Assembly: GCF_037997115.1 (NCBI RefSeq) | Contig: NZ_CP150484.1 | Span: forward strand, 6,083,547 to 6,147,546 | Direction: 5' to 3' | Source: Amycolatopsis coloradensis | GTDB lineage: Bacteria > Actinomycetota > Actinomycetes > Mycobacteriales > Pseudonocardiaceae | DNA: 64,000 bases | Shown: in pieces, positions 1 to 8,716 of the stretch | Position numbering within the stretch: position 1 is the first letter of the stretch | How the letters are laid out: each line of letters starts with the position of its first letter | Made by a program: the position numbers and the translations under genes | Notes under the pieces: generated by a model | The model's input: the letters and a program-made list of their open reading frames with translations, nothing else | Databases searched by the model: none | What the model was told of the DNA's origin: nothing

Positions 1-939
1 GGGATCTCCCTCGCTCAAACCACCTACCGCGACGCCATCGGCGCCCGGCTGGTCAGCCTCCGCGACTTCCTACTGCTGTTCTTCTTCCTCGACCTGGGCG
101 CCAAACTGGAGTTCACCGACGTCGCACGGCAGATCACCGAAGCCGCCGTCTTCTCCGTCTTCGTGCTCGTCGGCCACCCCGTGATCGTCATCGCGATCAT
201 GTCCGCCCTGCGCTACCCGGTCCGCGTCGGCTTCCTCACCGGACTCACCTCCGCCCAGATCTCCGAGTTCTCCCTCATTTTGGCCGCACTCGGGCTCAGC
301 CTCGGGCACATCACCAACGCCACCGTCAGCCTGATCACCGTCGTCGGCCTGATCACCATCGGCGCCTCCACCTACCTGATCATGTACTCCCACCAGATCT
401 ACCGGCGCCTCCAACGCCGGCTCACCATGTTCGAGCGCGCCCACACCAAATCCGACCAGTCGTCCGACAAGGACGACGACATCGACGTGATCCTCTACGG
501 ACTCGGCCGGTTCGGCGGCCACCTGGCCGACCGGCTCGGCCAGACCGGGAACCGGGTCCTCGCGATCGACTTCGACCCCCACACCATCGCCACCACCCGC
601 CGAGACGGCGTCACCGCAGTGTTCGGCAGCGCCGAGGACATCCACTTCCTGGAGTCCCTCCCCCTGTCCCGCGCTCGAGCCGTTGTCAGCGCCATCCCCA
701 CCCGAGAGACCAATCTGACGCTGCTGCACAACCTGCGCCACCACAACTACGACGGCACGGTCGTGCTCACCGCACACACCAGCCACGACGCCGACCGACT
801 CCGCACCGCCGGTGCCGACGCCGTCCTCGAACCCTTCTCCGCAGCCGCGACCACGACCTCCGATGCCCTGAGTGACCTGCTCGGCACAGGCCACGACCCA
901 GATCACGGGGCCTGCCCCGGCGGTCGCGCATCGTCCTGA
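1..939 (+). CDS. K+/H+ antiporter with NAD-binding RCK domain, 5' truncated by window edge
   Basis: The frame is open from base 1, so the start lies outside the window. About 312 residues remain. The N-terminal part holds the last membrane helices of a CPA2 (KefB/KefC-like) monovalent cation:proton antiporter. A Rossmann TrkA-N/RCK domain follows at about residues 160-290, with the nucleotide-binding motif YGLGRFGG and the acidic end of strand 2 at IDFD. Such proteins move K+ or Na+ against H+ across the cytoplasmic membrane and are gated by nucleotide binding. The first eight codons through the helix LLLFFFLDLGA match the family before the first available ATG. It begins the long run of cation transporters in this window. 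The family is clear; the transported ion is inferred. Confidence 0.85.
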   Translation, partial: GISLAQTTYRDAIGARLVSLRDFLLLFFFLDLGAKLEFTDVARQITEAAVFSVFVLVGHPVIVIAIMSALRYPVRVGFLTGLTSAQISEFSLILAALGLSLGHITNATVSLITVVGLITIGASTYLIMYSHQIYRRLQRRLTMFERAHTKSDQSSDKDDDIDVILYGLGRFGGHLADRLGQTGNRVLAIDFDPHTIATTRRDGVTAVFGSAEDIHFLESLPLSRARAVVSAIPTRETNLTLLHNLRHHNYDGTVVLTAHTSHDADRLRTAGADAVLEPFSAAATTTSDALSDLLGTGHDPDHGACPGGRASS

Positions 940-1170
940 GCAGCCTGATGAGCAGAGAATGACGGCGGGCCAGCCAACGCCGAGCGGGCGGCGTCCCGTG
1001 ACCGGGAGCCAAAAGACCCGCCAGTCGAAGACCATCGGTCCTGCTGTGGGCCGGCACCGGACACCCATAATCAGGACGAGTCCGGCGAACCGGCGCAGAG
1101 GTCCGCGATCGACGTGGCAGACCTCCCGCGAACGCGCCACCACGGACAGACCGACGTGAGGAAAGATCTG

Positions 1171-1517
1171 ATGGTGGTTGAAGCGAGTCGGCCGGTTGTG
1201 GTCGGGGTGGACGGATCGACCTCGGCGACACAGGCCGTGCGCTGGGCCGCACGCGAAGCTGTCCGGCGTACTACGCCGCTGGTGATCGTGCACGGGTGCG
1301 CGCTGGTTCCCGCCGCGGTACCGCACGCGGTGGCACTGGGCCCCTATCGGGATGCGCTGGAGAAGCAGGGCCGGGAGTGGGCTGGCGGAGGCGGCCACTC
1401 CCGGCCGAGGAGGCAGCGTCCGACGTGGTGGTGAGCACGGAGCTGAGCGGCGGCCGGGCGGCCGAACATCTGGTCACGCGAGCGATGCGATCGCGTGTCA
1501 GTGATCGCCTGGGGTGA
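1171..1517 (+). pseudogene. Decayed universal stress protein (UspA) gene
   Basis: The ATG at 1171 starts a typical Usp N terminus: VVVGVDGS, then TQAVRWAAREAVRR, then VIVHG. Homology continues to about 1380 and then needs two single-base corrections near 1380-1400 to reach the next segment (PAEEAASDVVVSTELSGGRA), which is in another frame. The sequence stops at 1517 before the C-terminal ATP-binding G-x2-G-x9-G(S/T) motif, and its tail overlaps the end of the response-regulator gene on the other strand. It is therefore frameshifted and truncated. A sequencing error could explain the shifts but not the missing C terminus. Confidence 0.7.
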
Positions 1518-2157
1518 TCAACCCTGTCTCGTAAGCGATCGCGACGAGCCGTGCGCGGTCACGGGCTCCGAGCTTGCCGAGCAGGCGGCCGACGTGGGTG
1601 CGCGCGGTGGCCGGGCTCATATGCAGGCTTCGCCCGATCTCGGTGTTCGACTGGCCCGCCCCGACCTTGGCGAGGACCTCACGTTCCCGTGCGGTGAGCG
1701 AGTCGAGCGGTTCGGCCGAGGCCAGATTCGGGCTCGCTGCCGCGGCTCGCATCACCCGGCGGGTCACGGAAGGTGAGAGCAACGCGTCGCCGCGGGCTAC
1801 GGTCCGTACGGCTCCGCGCAGGTCGTCCGGGCTGGTGTCCTTCACGAGGAATCCGGCCGCACCCGCCCTGATCGCGTCGAGGATGTGTTCATCGGTGTCG
1901 AACGTGGTGAGCACGACGACCTGCACCTGCCGTAGCTCCGGATCCGCGACGATCCGGCGGGTCGCCGCGATGCCGTTTTCGCCCGGCATCCGGATGTCCA
2001 TCAGCACGACATCGGGACGCTCCCGCGCGGCGAGCACGACGCCTCCGGCCGCGTCGCCCGCTTCTCCGACGACGGTGATGTCGTCGGCACGTTCCAGCAG
2101 AGACCGGAGCCCTTCCCGGACCAACGGCTGGTCGTCCACGAGCACCACGCGGATCAC
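1498..2157 (-). CDS. NarL/LuxR-family response regulator
   Basis: This 219-residue protein has a receiver domain at residues 1-120, with the phosphoacceptor Asp in VLMDIRMPG, the acidic pair VDDQ and the conserved Lys in FLVKD. A LuxR-type helix-turn-helix follows at about 150-215 (LTAREREVLAKVGAGQSN, then a recognition helix ending in TARTHVGRLL). The GTG start at 2157 overlaps the stop of the upstream histidine kinase by 4 bp (GTGA), so the pair is translationally coupled. It should bind DNA once phosphorylated by that kinase. The nearest candidate targets are the two membrane proteins and the ABC exporter just upstream on the same strand, which is an inference from position. Confidence 0.93.
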   Translation of the reverse strand: MIRVVLVDDQPLVREGLRSLLERADDITVVGEAGDAAGGVVLAARERPDVVLMDIRMPGENGIAATRRIVADPELRQVQVVVLTTFDTDEHILDAIRAGAAGFLVKDTSPDDLRGAVRTVARGDALLSPSVTRRVMRAAAASPNLASAEPLDSLTAREREVLAKVGAGQSNTEIGRSLHMSPATARTHVGRLLGKLGARDRARLVAIAYETGLITPGDH

Positions 2158-3335
2158 GCGCGCCCTCGCACGGGGATCCGGGCCTGGACCACGAACGACT
2201 CTCCTGGTCGGGACCGGACGTCCAAGTCGCCGCCGAGCAGTACCAACCGTTCGCGCATGCCGACGATGCCCCAGCCCGCCGAGGTGTCAGCGGTCGCTTC
2301 GCTTCCGCGGCCGTTGTCGGTCACGCTGATCACCACGGTGTCCTTGTCGTAGTCCAGTCCGATGAGCACAGTACTGGCATCGGCGTGTCTCAGTACGTTG
2401 CTCAGTGCCTCCTGGATCATCCGGTAGGCGGTCACGTCCGCGATCGCGGGCAGCGAGACCGGGGTGCCGGCGGTGCGTACCCGTACATCGAGTCCGGCGT
2501 CGGTGGCGGTGCCGACGAGGACGTCCAACCGGTCGAGCCCGGGTGCCGGGGATTCGTGGGTCCCTTCGGGTGCGCGCAGGGCGTGCAGCGTTGCCCGCAG
2601 CTCCTCGCCCACGTTCCGGCACGCCGCCCGAGCCGCCGCGAGCGAACGTATCGCCGTCTCGGGGTCGTCGGCCAGTGCTTCCCTCGCCACATCGGTGTGC
2701 AGTGAGATCACCGATACCGTATGCGCCATGAGATCGTGCAGGTCCCGCGCGATCCGCACACGCTCTTGCTCGACCCGGGCCGCCGCCTCGCGCTCTCGCT
2801 CCAGCTGGGCGGCCTGGGCTTGTTTGACCAGTTCGGCCCGCCAGCCACGCCGGGAACGAAGACTGTCGCCCAACGCGATGACCGTCGCCATCAGCGCCGC
2901 CGACGTCGGCACCTCCAGGCCGAGCACGAAACCGAGGTTGTCGCCCTGTCCGATCCGCACCCCGGTGGAGATGGCCAGCAACCCCGCGGCAGTGCCGACG
3001 GCCCAGTACAGGCGGCCGTACTCGGTAGCCGAGAACAGCGCGGCGGCCACCGGCACGGCGAGACCGATCGGCGGGTAGGACAGCATGTAGTAGCCCAGCA
3101 GCGCGACGGCCGTGACGAGCAGCGTCGCGACCGGCCAGCGTCGACGCACCAACATCAACGAGCCGAACAACGCTCCGAACAAATAGGCGGCGAGACCCGG
3201 CGAGGACGGGCCGCCCACATTCGCGGCGACAGCCGTGCCGACCGCGACCAGCACGAGCATGCCGAGACCCAGATCGACGAGGAACCGCCGTCCGCCGCCG
3301 GGGCCAGCCTCCCCTGTGGACTGTCCGATGGCCAC
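2154..3335 (-). CDS. Sensor histidine kinase (NarX/LiaS type, HisKA_3)
   Basis: A protein of 393 residues is expected from the GTG at 3335, which has a GGAAGGGGG ribosome site just upstream. The frame is open further upstream but has no better start. The N-terminal half has about five or six membrane helices. A coiled linker leads to the HisKA_3 dimerisation/phosphoacceptor helix with RDLHDLMAH, and a HATPase_c domain at the C terminus carries DNGRGS and GIVGMRERL. It autophosphorylates the His and passes the phosphate to the overlapping response regulator. The membrane part has no large extracellular loop, as in kinases that sense envelope stress or membrane-active agents. Confidence 0.92.
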   Translation of the reverse strand: MAIGQSTGEAGPGGGRRFLVDLGLGMLVLVAVGTAVAANVGGPSSPGLAAYLFGALFGSLMLVRRRWPVATLLVTAVALLGYYMLSYPPIGLAVPVAAALFSATEYGRLYWAVGTAAGLLAISTGVRIGQGDNLGFVLGLEVPTSAALMATVIALGDSLRSRRGWRAELVKQAQAAQLEREREAAARVEQERVRIARDLHDLMAHTVSVISLHTDVAREALADDPETAIRSLAAARAACRNVGEELRATLHALRAPEGTHESPAPGLDRLDVLVGTATDAGLDVRVRTAGTPVSLPAIADVTAYRMIQEALSNVLRHADASTVLIGLDYDKDTVVISVTDNGRGSEATADTSAGWGIVGMRERLVLLGGDLDVRSRPGESFVVQARIPVRGRA

Positions 3336-3355
3336 GATCGTGTCCCCCTTCCGGT

Positions 3356-3811
3356 TCACTTCCGCTGGCGTAGGCCTGGAACCATCTTGGCCAACAGCCA
3401 GGCGACGGCTCCGCTCGCCGCGCCGGTGAGCAGTCCGGTGAACAGACTGCTGCCGAACGCGAAGATCCGCAGCACCACTGCCTCCGAGGAGGGCGGCAGC
3501 ATGCCGGTCAGGTTGCCGCCAAGACTCGGTGGCCCACCGGGGAATGCCTCGGTCCACAACAGCTGATGGGTGACGCCGAGCAGGACACCGTAGACCAAGC
3601 CCACCATGAGCAAGGTGAGGAATGGATTCGGCACCCTGTGCCACAGAACGATCGCGAGCCAGATGGCGAGCGGCACGAACACCAGCAGCGCGTTGCCCAC
3701 CGGTCCCACCAGGCCGAGGTCGTGCGCGACCACCCTGGGTACGCCGAGAGCGGCGAGGCCGAGGATTCCCGGCCGGGAGATGCCGAGAGAGGGACGAACC
3801 CTGCCCTTCAC
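3356..3811 (-). CDS. Small membrane protein, unrecognised family
   Basis: The GTG at 3811 gives 151 residues and overlaps the stop of the upstream gene (GTGA), with GGAGGT as ribosome site inside the upstream coding end. Four hydrophobic segments are visible, including GILGLAALGVPRVVAHDLGLV and LLTGAASGAVAWLLAKMV. I do not recognise the family. It resembles small actinobacterial integral membrane proteins that travel with two-component systems. It is co-transcribed with the gene before it and with the kinase-regulator pair after it; the gap to the kinase start is 20 bp. A longer reading that begins near 4351 joins this frame to an unrelated one and was not used. Confidence 0.72.
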   Translation of the reverse strand: MKGRVRPSLGISRPGILGLAALGVPRVVAHDLGLVGPVGNALLVFVPLAIWLAIVLWHRVPNPFLTLLMVGLVYGVLLGVTHQLLWTEAFPGGPPSLGGNLTGMLPPSSEAVVLRIFAFGSSLFTGLLTGAASGAVAWLLAKMVPGLRQRK

Positions 3812-4320
3812 GCCAGACCTCCCGAAAGTGTGCGTGCCCGGTGGTAGCGCAGGAAACCGATGAAGGCCGCCGTCGCGGTGACCGCGCTGAACGTGAGCCG
3901 GAACCAGTGACCGGTCTCGAACTCGACCGCCGTCTGACGGAGGAACTCCACGGAATGCACAGCGAGCCCCTCCTCGAACATGATGTCGTTGCGTGGCCAG
4001 AAAAAGAGCACAGAGAACAGGAATTCGCCGACCAGCAGGGTGGCGAGGCTCCCTGCGATCCACCACCGTGCCTGACGTGCCCGGCGCAGTAGCAGCAGGG
4101 TGACCGCGGCCGCCACCACGGTGACCGCGCCCATCGGCGGGAAGAAGTCGGCCGGTCCGGTGATCACGAAGAATTCCATCGACTTGGCCAAGGACGCAGG
4201 GGCGTCGTGGAAGACATTCGGATAGATGACTATGGTTTCGACCGCGATACCTCCGAAAGCCACCATGGCTATCCAGACGTAGGCGCCCGAAACGGCAAGG
4301 GAATTGCCGTTGTGTCGCAC
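3808..4320 (-). CDS. Four-helix membrane protein (DUF1772-like)
   Basis: This 170-residue protein starts at ATG 4320. Four membrane segments are spaced through the protein, with a charged loop (FFWPRNDIMFEEG) between the third and fourth. The overall shape resembles the DUF1772/anthrone-oxygenase-like membrane fold, but I see no diagnostic catalytic motif, so the function is unknown. It is the first gene of an operon with the small membrane protein (4-bp overlap), the histidine kinase and the response regulator. The upstream gap of 125 bp to the ABC permease gene may hold the promoter. Membrane proteins at this position often serve as accessory sensors or as targets of the kinase, which is inference only. 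Confidence 0.72.
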   Translation of the reverse strand: MRHNGNSLAVSGAYVWIAMVAFGGIAVETIVIYPNVFHDAPASLAKSMEFFVITGPADFFPPMGAVTVVAAAVTLLLLRRARQARWWIAGSLATLLVGEFLFSVLFFWPRNDIMFEEGLAVHSVEFLRQTAVEFETGHWFRLTFSAVTATAAFIGFLRYHRARTLSGGLA

Positions 4321-4445
4321 GTACTTCTCCGCTCGACGAGGAAGGAACCACTACCTCGTCGAAGGTATGTCCCTCCTCGGCTCCTCACATCCGCACGCGG
4401 TCTCCATCCGAGTACGTAAATCGACGTAGTGATACCGGGCGGAGT

Positions 4446-6092
4446 TCAGGTATTCAGGTCACGGCGGCGGTAGCCGAGGACACCGAGCGCAGCGAGCGAT
4501 GCGGCGATCGTGATCAGGACGGCGATCGCGCCCCAATCAGGCGGAGTGCCGGGAACCGCGGCGAGATGTCCGAACGGTGTGAGGTAGGTCAGCCAGACAG
4601 GCGCTTCGGTGCTCTGCAGAATGACGTTGAGGAGGAAGCCGCCGACGACCGGGACCGCGCCGATCAGTGCGACCGCGCGAGGCGCCCAGCCGAGCGCGAA
4701 AAGGGCAGCGCCGAGCGCGAGCAGCGCGATCGGCATAGTGTTCCAGGCGCCGCCGACCGCGGACGCGATGTCGAGCGGCGCGTCGGCGATACTCGCGCCG
4801 ATCCACAGTGTCAGGCCAGCCGTGGTGAGAAGGGCGAACACCCCAGCAGCGGTGACGGCTAGTTCGGTGACCGCGAACCTCTCGCGCCGAATGGGCAAGG
4901 CGAACAACGATGTCGACCGGCGGGCGCTTTCGTCGGCGGCGAAAGCGGCGATACGGGTGACGGCGTAGAGGCCGACGGGAATGGCGACGAGGCCGAATAT
5001 CGCCGCAGCGAAGCCCTCAGCGGTTCCGAGGCTACCGAAGCCGGCCGCGGCGGCGAGCTCGGCGAACTTCGGATTCTCTTGCATGAACTGGAGAACCGAA
5101 GCTAGGAGAGCTCCGATGAGGAGAAAGTAGGCCGCGATTCCGGCAGCCCAGCCCGCGGTGGCGCGGAGTGCGCGGCGGACGGCGAATCCGGTGATCGAGT
5201 GCAGCAGCCATGTCTTGGGGCGGCGGTGGCCGGACGGGTTCAGCAGCCCGCGGCCGACATCCCGCCGGGAGGCGACGATCACCGCGGCCGCGCCCAACAG
5301 GATCGGGAACATGGCCAAGACGAGCAGCGGGAGGAGCCGGTTGCAAGCATAGGGCGCCGTTTGAGCCGTGAGACCGAATGGGGTGACCCACGCGGCCCAT
5401 GAGAGCATGCCGATGCCATCAGCGAGCATGCGCAGCAGCAGGCTCACGCCGAGTGCGGCCACCGCGAGCCCGGTGGCGGCGGCGCGGGTGGGCATGATCT
5501 GCGCCGAGAGCGCACCCGCGGCGGCGAAAGTCACGGTCCCCCCGAGGATCCCGCCGGCGTGGACGAGTGCTCCGGTGGGCTGGGTGCCGGTCACCAGCAT
5601 GGCCAGGGCGAGGGCCGCGGCGATCACGACCGCCGCCGCGCCCAGCGCGGTCAGGCAACGGGTGAGCAAGTCGACCGCGCGGAGGCGGCCGCCGAGCAGC
5701 AGGTCGGCGTGACCGGCATCCTCTTCTCCCCGGGTGAGCCGGGTAGCGGTCAGCAGAGCCCACACACCGGTCAAGACCTCGACGGGTGTGCCGGTGCGCC
5801 AGACGGTGAATCCGCCTGGGTCATCGAGTGCGATCGGTGGTCCGAACAGGATCCGGATGGCCGGATTCTCCGCCAACGCCCGTAACGCCGATCCATCGAG
5901 GGCGCCGGCGAAGGTGGATTGGTACTGGCCTGCCACCACCGCGGACATACCGGCCACGGCGAGAGCGACGATCAGCGCGCCGCGCCGGATTAGCCGGGCG
6001 AGGTGGCGGGTGACGGCGAGCCCGGCGCTCCCCTGCGTCGGGAAGGCCGGCCCCGCCGGGGTCCCGACGGCCTCGGCGGGTGTCGTGGTCAA
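4446..6092 (-). CDS. ABC exporter permease, two fused halves
   Basis: I place the start at TTG 6092, which overlaps the stop of the ATPase gene (TTGA), with GGGGAG eight bases upstream. The product is 548 residues with about twelve membrane helices in two six-helix blocks, a duplicated ABC-2-type permease. This layout is common in actinobacterial exporters with a single ATPase. Conserved pieces include the short helix ending RLTRGEEDAGHADLLLGG, which recurs in the second half as FAADESARRSTSLFALPI. With the ATPase it should form an exporter for a hydrophobic compound, drug or lipid. A much longer in-frame extension up to 6467 is antisense to the ATPase gene and is not credible. Confidence 0.9.
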   Translation of the reverse strand: MTTTPAEAVGTPAGPAFPTQGSAGLAVTRHLARLIRRGALIVALAVAGMSAVVAGQYQSTFAGALDGSALRALAENPAIRILFGPPIALDDPGGFTVWRTGTPVEVLTGVWALLTATRLTRGEEDAGHADLLLGGRLRAVDLLTRCLTALGAAAVVIAAALALAMLVTGTQPTGALVHAGGILGGTVTFAAAGALSAQIMPTRAAATGLAVAALGVSLLLRMLADGIGMLSWAAWVTPFGLTAQTAPYACNRLLPLLVLAMFPILLGAAAVIVASRRDVGRGLLNPSGHRRPKTWLLHSITGFAVRRALRATAGWAAGIAAYFLLIGALLASVLQFMQENPKFAELAAAAGFGSLGTAEGFAAAIFGLVAIPVGLYAVTRIAAFAADESARRSTSLFALPIRRERFAVTELAVTAAGVFALLTTAGLTLWIGASIADAPLDIASAVGGAWNTMPIALLALGAALFALGWAPRAVALIGAVPVVGGFLLNVILQSTEAPVWLTYLTPFGHLAAVPGTPPDWGAIAVLITIAASLAALGVLGYRRRDLNT

Positions 6093-6997
6093 CGCGCGTT
6101 CTCCCCGTAGTAGTCGAGGAAGATCTCCTGGAGGGTCGGTTCGCGCATCGACACCGTGGTGATGTCGGCACGGGCGAGTACCCGTAAGGCCGGCCCCGGC
6201 GGACCCGACAGGGTGATCCGCAGACGGGAGCGATCCAGCCGCTCGACCTCGACCACCCCGGGTACGTCCACAAAGGACGGTTCCTCGCCGTGATAGCCCA
6301 CCTCGACCGTGGTGCGGTGCAGGCGACGCAGCTCGGGGATCCCCGCGATCTCGACCAGTCGCCCGGCGCGCAGGATCCCGACCCGGTCGCAGACGGCCTC
6401 GACCTCGGTGAGCTGGTGCGAGGAGAGGAACACCGTCTGGCCTCGTTCGCGTGCCTCGGCTACACAACGCCGGAATTCCTGCTCCATCAAGGGATCCAGA
6501 CCACTGGTCGGCTCGTCGAGTACGAGCAGCTCCGCCCTGGTCGCGAATGCCGCGACCAGGGCGACCTTCTGCCGGTTGCCGGTCGAGTAGGTCTTCGCAG
6601 GCTTGTCCAGATCGAGCATGAACCGCCGGACGAGCTCCGTGCGATAGCGCGCGTCGACGCCGGGGCCGGTCCGGGCCAGCAGTTCCAGGATTTCAGCGCC
6701 GGTCAGGTCCGGCCACAGCGCGACGTCGCCGGGCACATACGCCAGCAGGCGGTGTGCCCGTCGCACGTCCGACGCGGGCACGCCGAACACCGTCGCCGTC
6801 CCGGAGGAGGGAAGGATCAGGCCGAGCAGAAGCCGGATGGTCGTGGACTTACCCGCGCCGTTCGGTCCGAGAAAACCGAACACCTCACCGGCGGGGATCG
6901 CCAGGGAGAGGTCGTCGACAGCGAGCGTGCGACCGAACCGTTTGGTCAGCCCATCGACACGAATGGCGGCATGCGGTGACACGGTGGTGCTGGACAT
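6089..6997 (-). CDS. ABC exporter ATP-binding protein (DrrA-like)
   Basis: The protein has 302 residues. The Walker A motif is GPNGAGKST at about residues 44-52, the Q-loop lies near residue 92, the signature reads YSTGNRQKV (a degenerate LSGGQ), Walker B is LLVLDEPTSGLD, and the switch His is in SSHQLTEVE. The C-terminal region resembles the DrrA/CcmA extension that contacts the permease. It hydrolyses ATP to drive the coupled permease. The ATG lies 30 bases after a copy of the GCCGGGAAG leader motif, so transcript-level control is possible. The degenerate signature (N replacing the second G) is seen in some DrrA-type proteins and need not mean loss of function. Confidence 0.95.
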   Translation of the reverse strand: MSSTTVSPHAAIRVDGLTKRFGRTLAVDDLSLAIPAGEVFGFLGPNGAGKSTTIRLLLGLILPSSGTATVFGVPASDVRRAHRLLAYVPGDVALWPDLTGAEILELLARTGPGVDARYRTELVRRFMLDLDKPAKTYSTGNRQKVALVAAFATRAELLVLDEPTSGLDPLMEQEFRRCVAEARERGQTVFLSSHQLTEVEAVCDRVGILRAGRLVEIAGIPELRRLHRTTVEVGYHGEEPSFVDVPGVVEVERLDRSRLRITLSGPPGPALRVLARADITTVSMREPTLQEIFLDYYGENAR

Positions 6998-7026
6998 GGT
7001 GGCCCTTTCCCGTCGGCGAATCGACT

Positions 7027-7062
7027 GCCGACCAGGCTTCCCGGCGCACCTGGGAGGAATGT
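7027..7062 (-). promoter_or_regulatory. Leader motif copy 4, upstream of the ABC exporter
   Basis: Read on the minus strand, GCGCCGGGAAGCCTGGTCGG is followed by C and lies about 30 bases before the ATPase ATG. It differs at one base from the core found in the three plus-strand leaders. The segment 5' of it keeps a CAT start but is otherwise diverged. The last bases can pair GTCGGC with GCCGAC nearer the gene (6-bp stem), so here the hairpin uses the core itself. Shared sequence is observed; a regulatory role is inferred. Confidence 0.55.
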
Positions 7063-7170
7063 ACTCCCGTCACCGCCGCCGCACCAGGAGAAGACTCCGG
7101 ACGCCTCATACCTGACGCCCTTGCAGACATGTGCCACGGGTAGCGGTTTGCGCCTGACGCCCCCATACGG

Positions 7171-7233
7171 CATCTTTACGCGCGGAGCGCCGGGAAGTCT
7201 GGTCGGCACGACCCATCCACGAGGGATGGGTCG
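7171..7233 (+). promoter_or_regulatory. Leader motif copy 1, upstream of the NhaP antiporter
   Basis: The conserved block begins CATCTTTACGCGCGGAG and ends with the core GCCGGGAAGTCTGGTCGGC at 7189-7207. It is followed at once by a perfect hairpin: 10-bp arms CGACCCATCC (7209-7218) and GGATGGGTCG (7224-7233), with loop ACGAG. The antiporter start follows about 20 bases later. The same block, also followed by a GC-rich hairpin, precedes the SulP and ArsB/NhaD genes. The arrangement of a conserved core followed by a variable hairpin close to the ribosome site is what a cis-acting RNA element would look like. Confidence 0.65.
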
Positions 7234-7254
7234 TTCGACGTGGACGGAGTTTCC

Positions 7255-8466
7255 GTGACACTTGCCTTGGCCTTCGGTCTGGTGCTGTTGATCAGCGTGT
7301 CCTTGTCTGGACTCGCGGCACGCACCGTGCTGTCGACCGCGCTGCTGTTCCTAGTGGCGGGAGCACTGATCGGGCAAGGCGGATTCGGCCTCGTCGACAT
7401 CCCCTCCAACGGCGCCTTCGTGACCGGCCTTGCCGATCTGGCCTTGTTCACCGTGCTGTTCACCGACGGCCAGCGCGCCAGCCTGCCCTCTCTGAAGGAA
7501 GGCTGGAGACTCTCCGGCCGCGCGCTGGGCTTGGCGATGCCCTTGACCATGGTGGGCATCGCGGTGCCGACGCACTACCTCACCGGCCTGGACTGGACGA
7601 CGTCGTTCCTGATCGGCGCGATCCTGTCGCCGACCGACCCGGTATTCGCCTCCGCCATCGTCGGCCGCACGGATGTGCCGCTACGCCTTCGTAGGTTGCT
7701 CAACGTCGAATCCGGGCTGAACGACGGCCTCGCGCTCCCCTTCGTGCTGATCTTCCTCGCGACCGTCGCGAACCGGGACACCGACTTCGGCGGCATCGCC
7801 ATCGAACTCGTCGCCGGCCTCGCGCTCGGCGTCGCCATCCCCGCCGCCATCGCGCTCGCCTGGCGGCTGAAAGTCCTCACCGCGGAACCACGACTACAGG
7901 CCTTGGGTCCGTTGGCGGTCGCGGTGATCCTGTACGCGACCTGCCACCTCACCCACGCCAATCCTTACCTCGCCGCGTTCGCGGCCGGCGCCACACTGGC
8001 CACAATGGACCGGGTATCGGCTGAGCACTTCGAGCATTTCGGCGACCTGCTGTCCGAAACGACGAAATTCGCCGCACTTCTGGTATTCGGCGCACTCATC
8101 ACCCCGGAACGGCTATCTCACCTCAGCATCGGCGACTGGGCGGTCGCGGTGATCGCGATCGTGCTGGTGCGGCCCGCCGCGATGATGCTCTCCCTGATCC
8201 GCACCCCGCTGCCCGCACGGGAACGTTCGGTCGCGGCCTGGTTCGGCCCCAAGGGCTTCGCCTCCGTCGTCTACGGACTCCTCGCCCTACAAGCGGGGAT
8301 CCCAGCGGGAGAGCATGTCTTCGACCTTGTCGCGATCACCATCGCACTGTCGATCGTGCTGCACTCCTCCACCGACGTCCCCGTCGCCAAAGCACTGCGC
8401 ATCGAACCACCGGACAATCTGCCCACCGGACAACCGGAAAAGCTTCCGCAGAAGGAGAGTTCCTGA
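7255..8466 (+). CDS. Na+(K+)/H+ antiporter, NhaP/CPA1 family
   Basis: This 403-residue protein has about twelve membrane helices. The CPA1 core motifs are visible: SPTDPVFASAIVG and, in the next helix pair, NVESGLNDGLALPF with the catalytic ND. It exchanges cytoplasmic Na+ or K+ for H+ at the plasma membrane. I chose GTG 7255 because GGAG lies six bases upstream; an in-frame GTG at 7240 has no good ribosome site. The stop overlaps the start of the next small gene by one base. The leader with the conserved GCCGGGAAG motif ends about 20 bases upstream and suggests regulation at RNA level by an ion or pH signal, which is untested. Confidence 0.92.
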   Translation: MTLALAFGLVLLISVSLSGLAARTVLSTALLFLVAGALIGQGGFGLVDIPSNGAFVTGLADLALFTVLFTDGQRASLPSLKEGWRLSGRALGLAMPLTMVGIAVPTHYLTGLDWTTSFLIGAILSPTDPVFASAIVGRTDVPLRLRRLLNVESGLNDGLALPFVLIFLATVANRDTDFGGIAIELVAGLALGVAIPAAIALAWRLKVLTAEPRLQALGPLAVAVILYATCHLTHANPYLAAFAAGATLATMDRVSAEHFEHFGDLLSETTKFAALLVFGALITPERLSHLSIGDWAVAVIAIVLVRPAAMMLSLIRTPLPARERSVAAWFGPKGFASVVYGLLALQAGIPAGEHVFDLVAITIALSIVLHSSTDVPVAKALRIEPPDNLPTGQPEKLPQKESS

Positions 8467-8708
8467 TGGGAGGCATCACACCCGCCCTGGTATTCGCATT
8501 GCTGTTCATGGTCCTGCTCGGCGTCATCCCCAGGCGCTACTGGTACCTGCAGCTGCCCGCCGTGCTCGGCTGGGTCCTGGTCTGGATCGACAGCGCGTTC
8601 ACCGGTCACTGGACCGATTCGCTGGGCGTGACGATCACCGTCTTCAGCCTGCTCTGGCTTGCCTTGACTTGGAAGCGTGCCCGCTCCGGCACCGAGCCGG
8701 ACAGGTGA
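8466..8708 (+). CDS. Small three-helix membrane protein coupled to the antiporter
   Basis: This 80-residue protein starts with the ATG that shares its A with the antiporter stop TGA, so the two are translationally coupled. AAGGAGAG about ten bases upstream serves as ribosome site. It has three hydrophobic stretches (near residues 5-22, 27-43 and 52-70) and a charged tail. I do not recognise the family. The strict coupling suggests an accessory subunit or assembly factor of the antiporter. Confidence 0.75.
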   Translation: MGGITPALVFALLFMVLLGVIPRRYWYLQLPAVLGWVLVWIDSAFTGHWTDSLGVTITVFSLLWLALTWKRARSGTEPDR

Positions 8709-8716
8709 GGAGTTCG

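Noticed and set aside
70-1398. A 442-codon minus-strand open frame at the left edge
   Set aside because: It is antisense to the antiporter domain and has a biased Gly/Val/Asp composition without any domain.
3356-4351. One 331-codon minus-strand gene
   Set aside because: Its first half is a wrong frame over the four-helix membrane protein. The GTGA overlap and ribosome site at 3811 show two separate genes.
7171-7233. Cobalamin or c-di-AMP (ydaO) riboswitch
   Set aside because: GGGAAG and a distant resemblance to the B12 box were noted, but the other conserved blocks of either class are absent and the genes are not typical for cobalamin.
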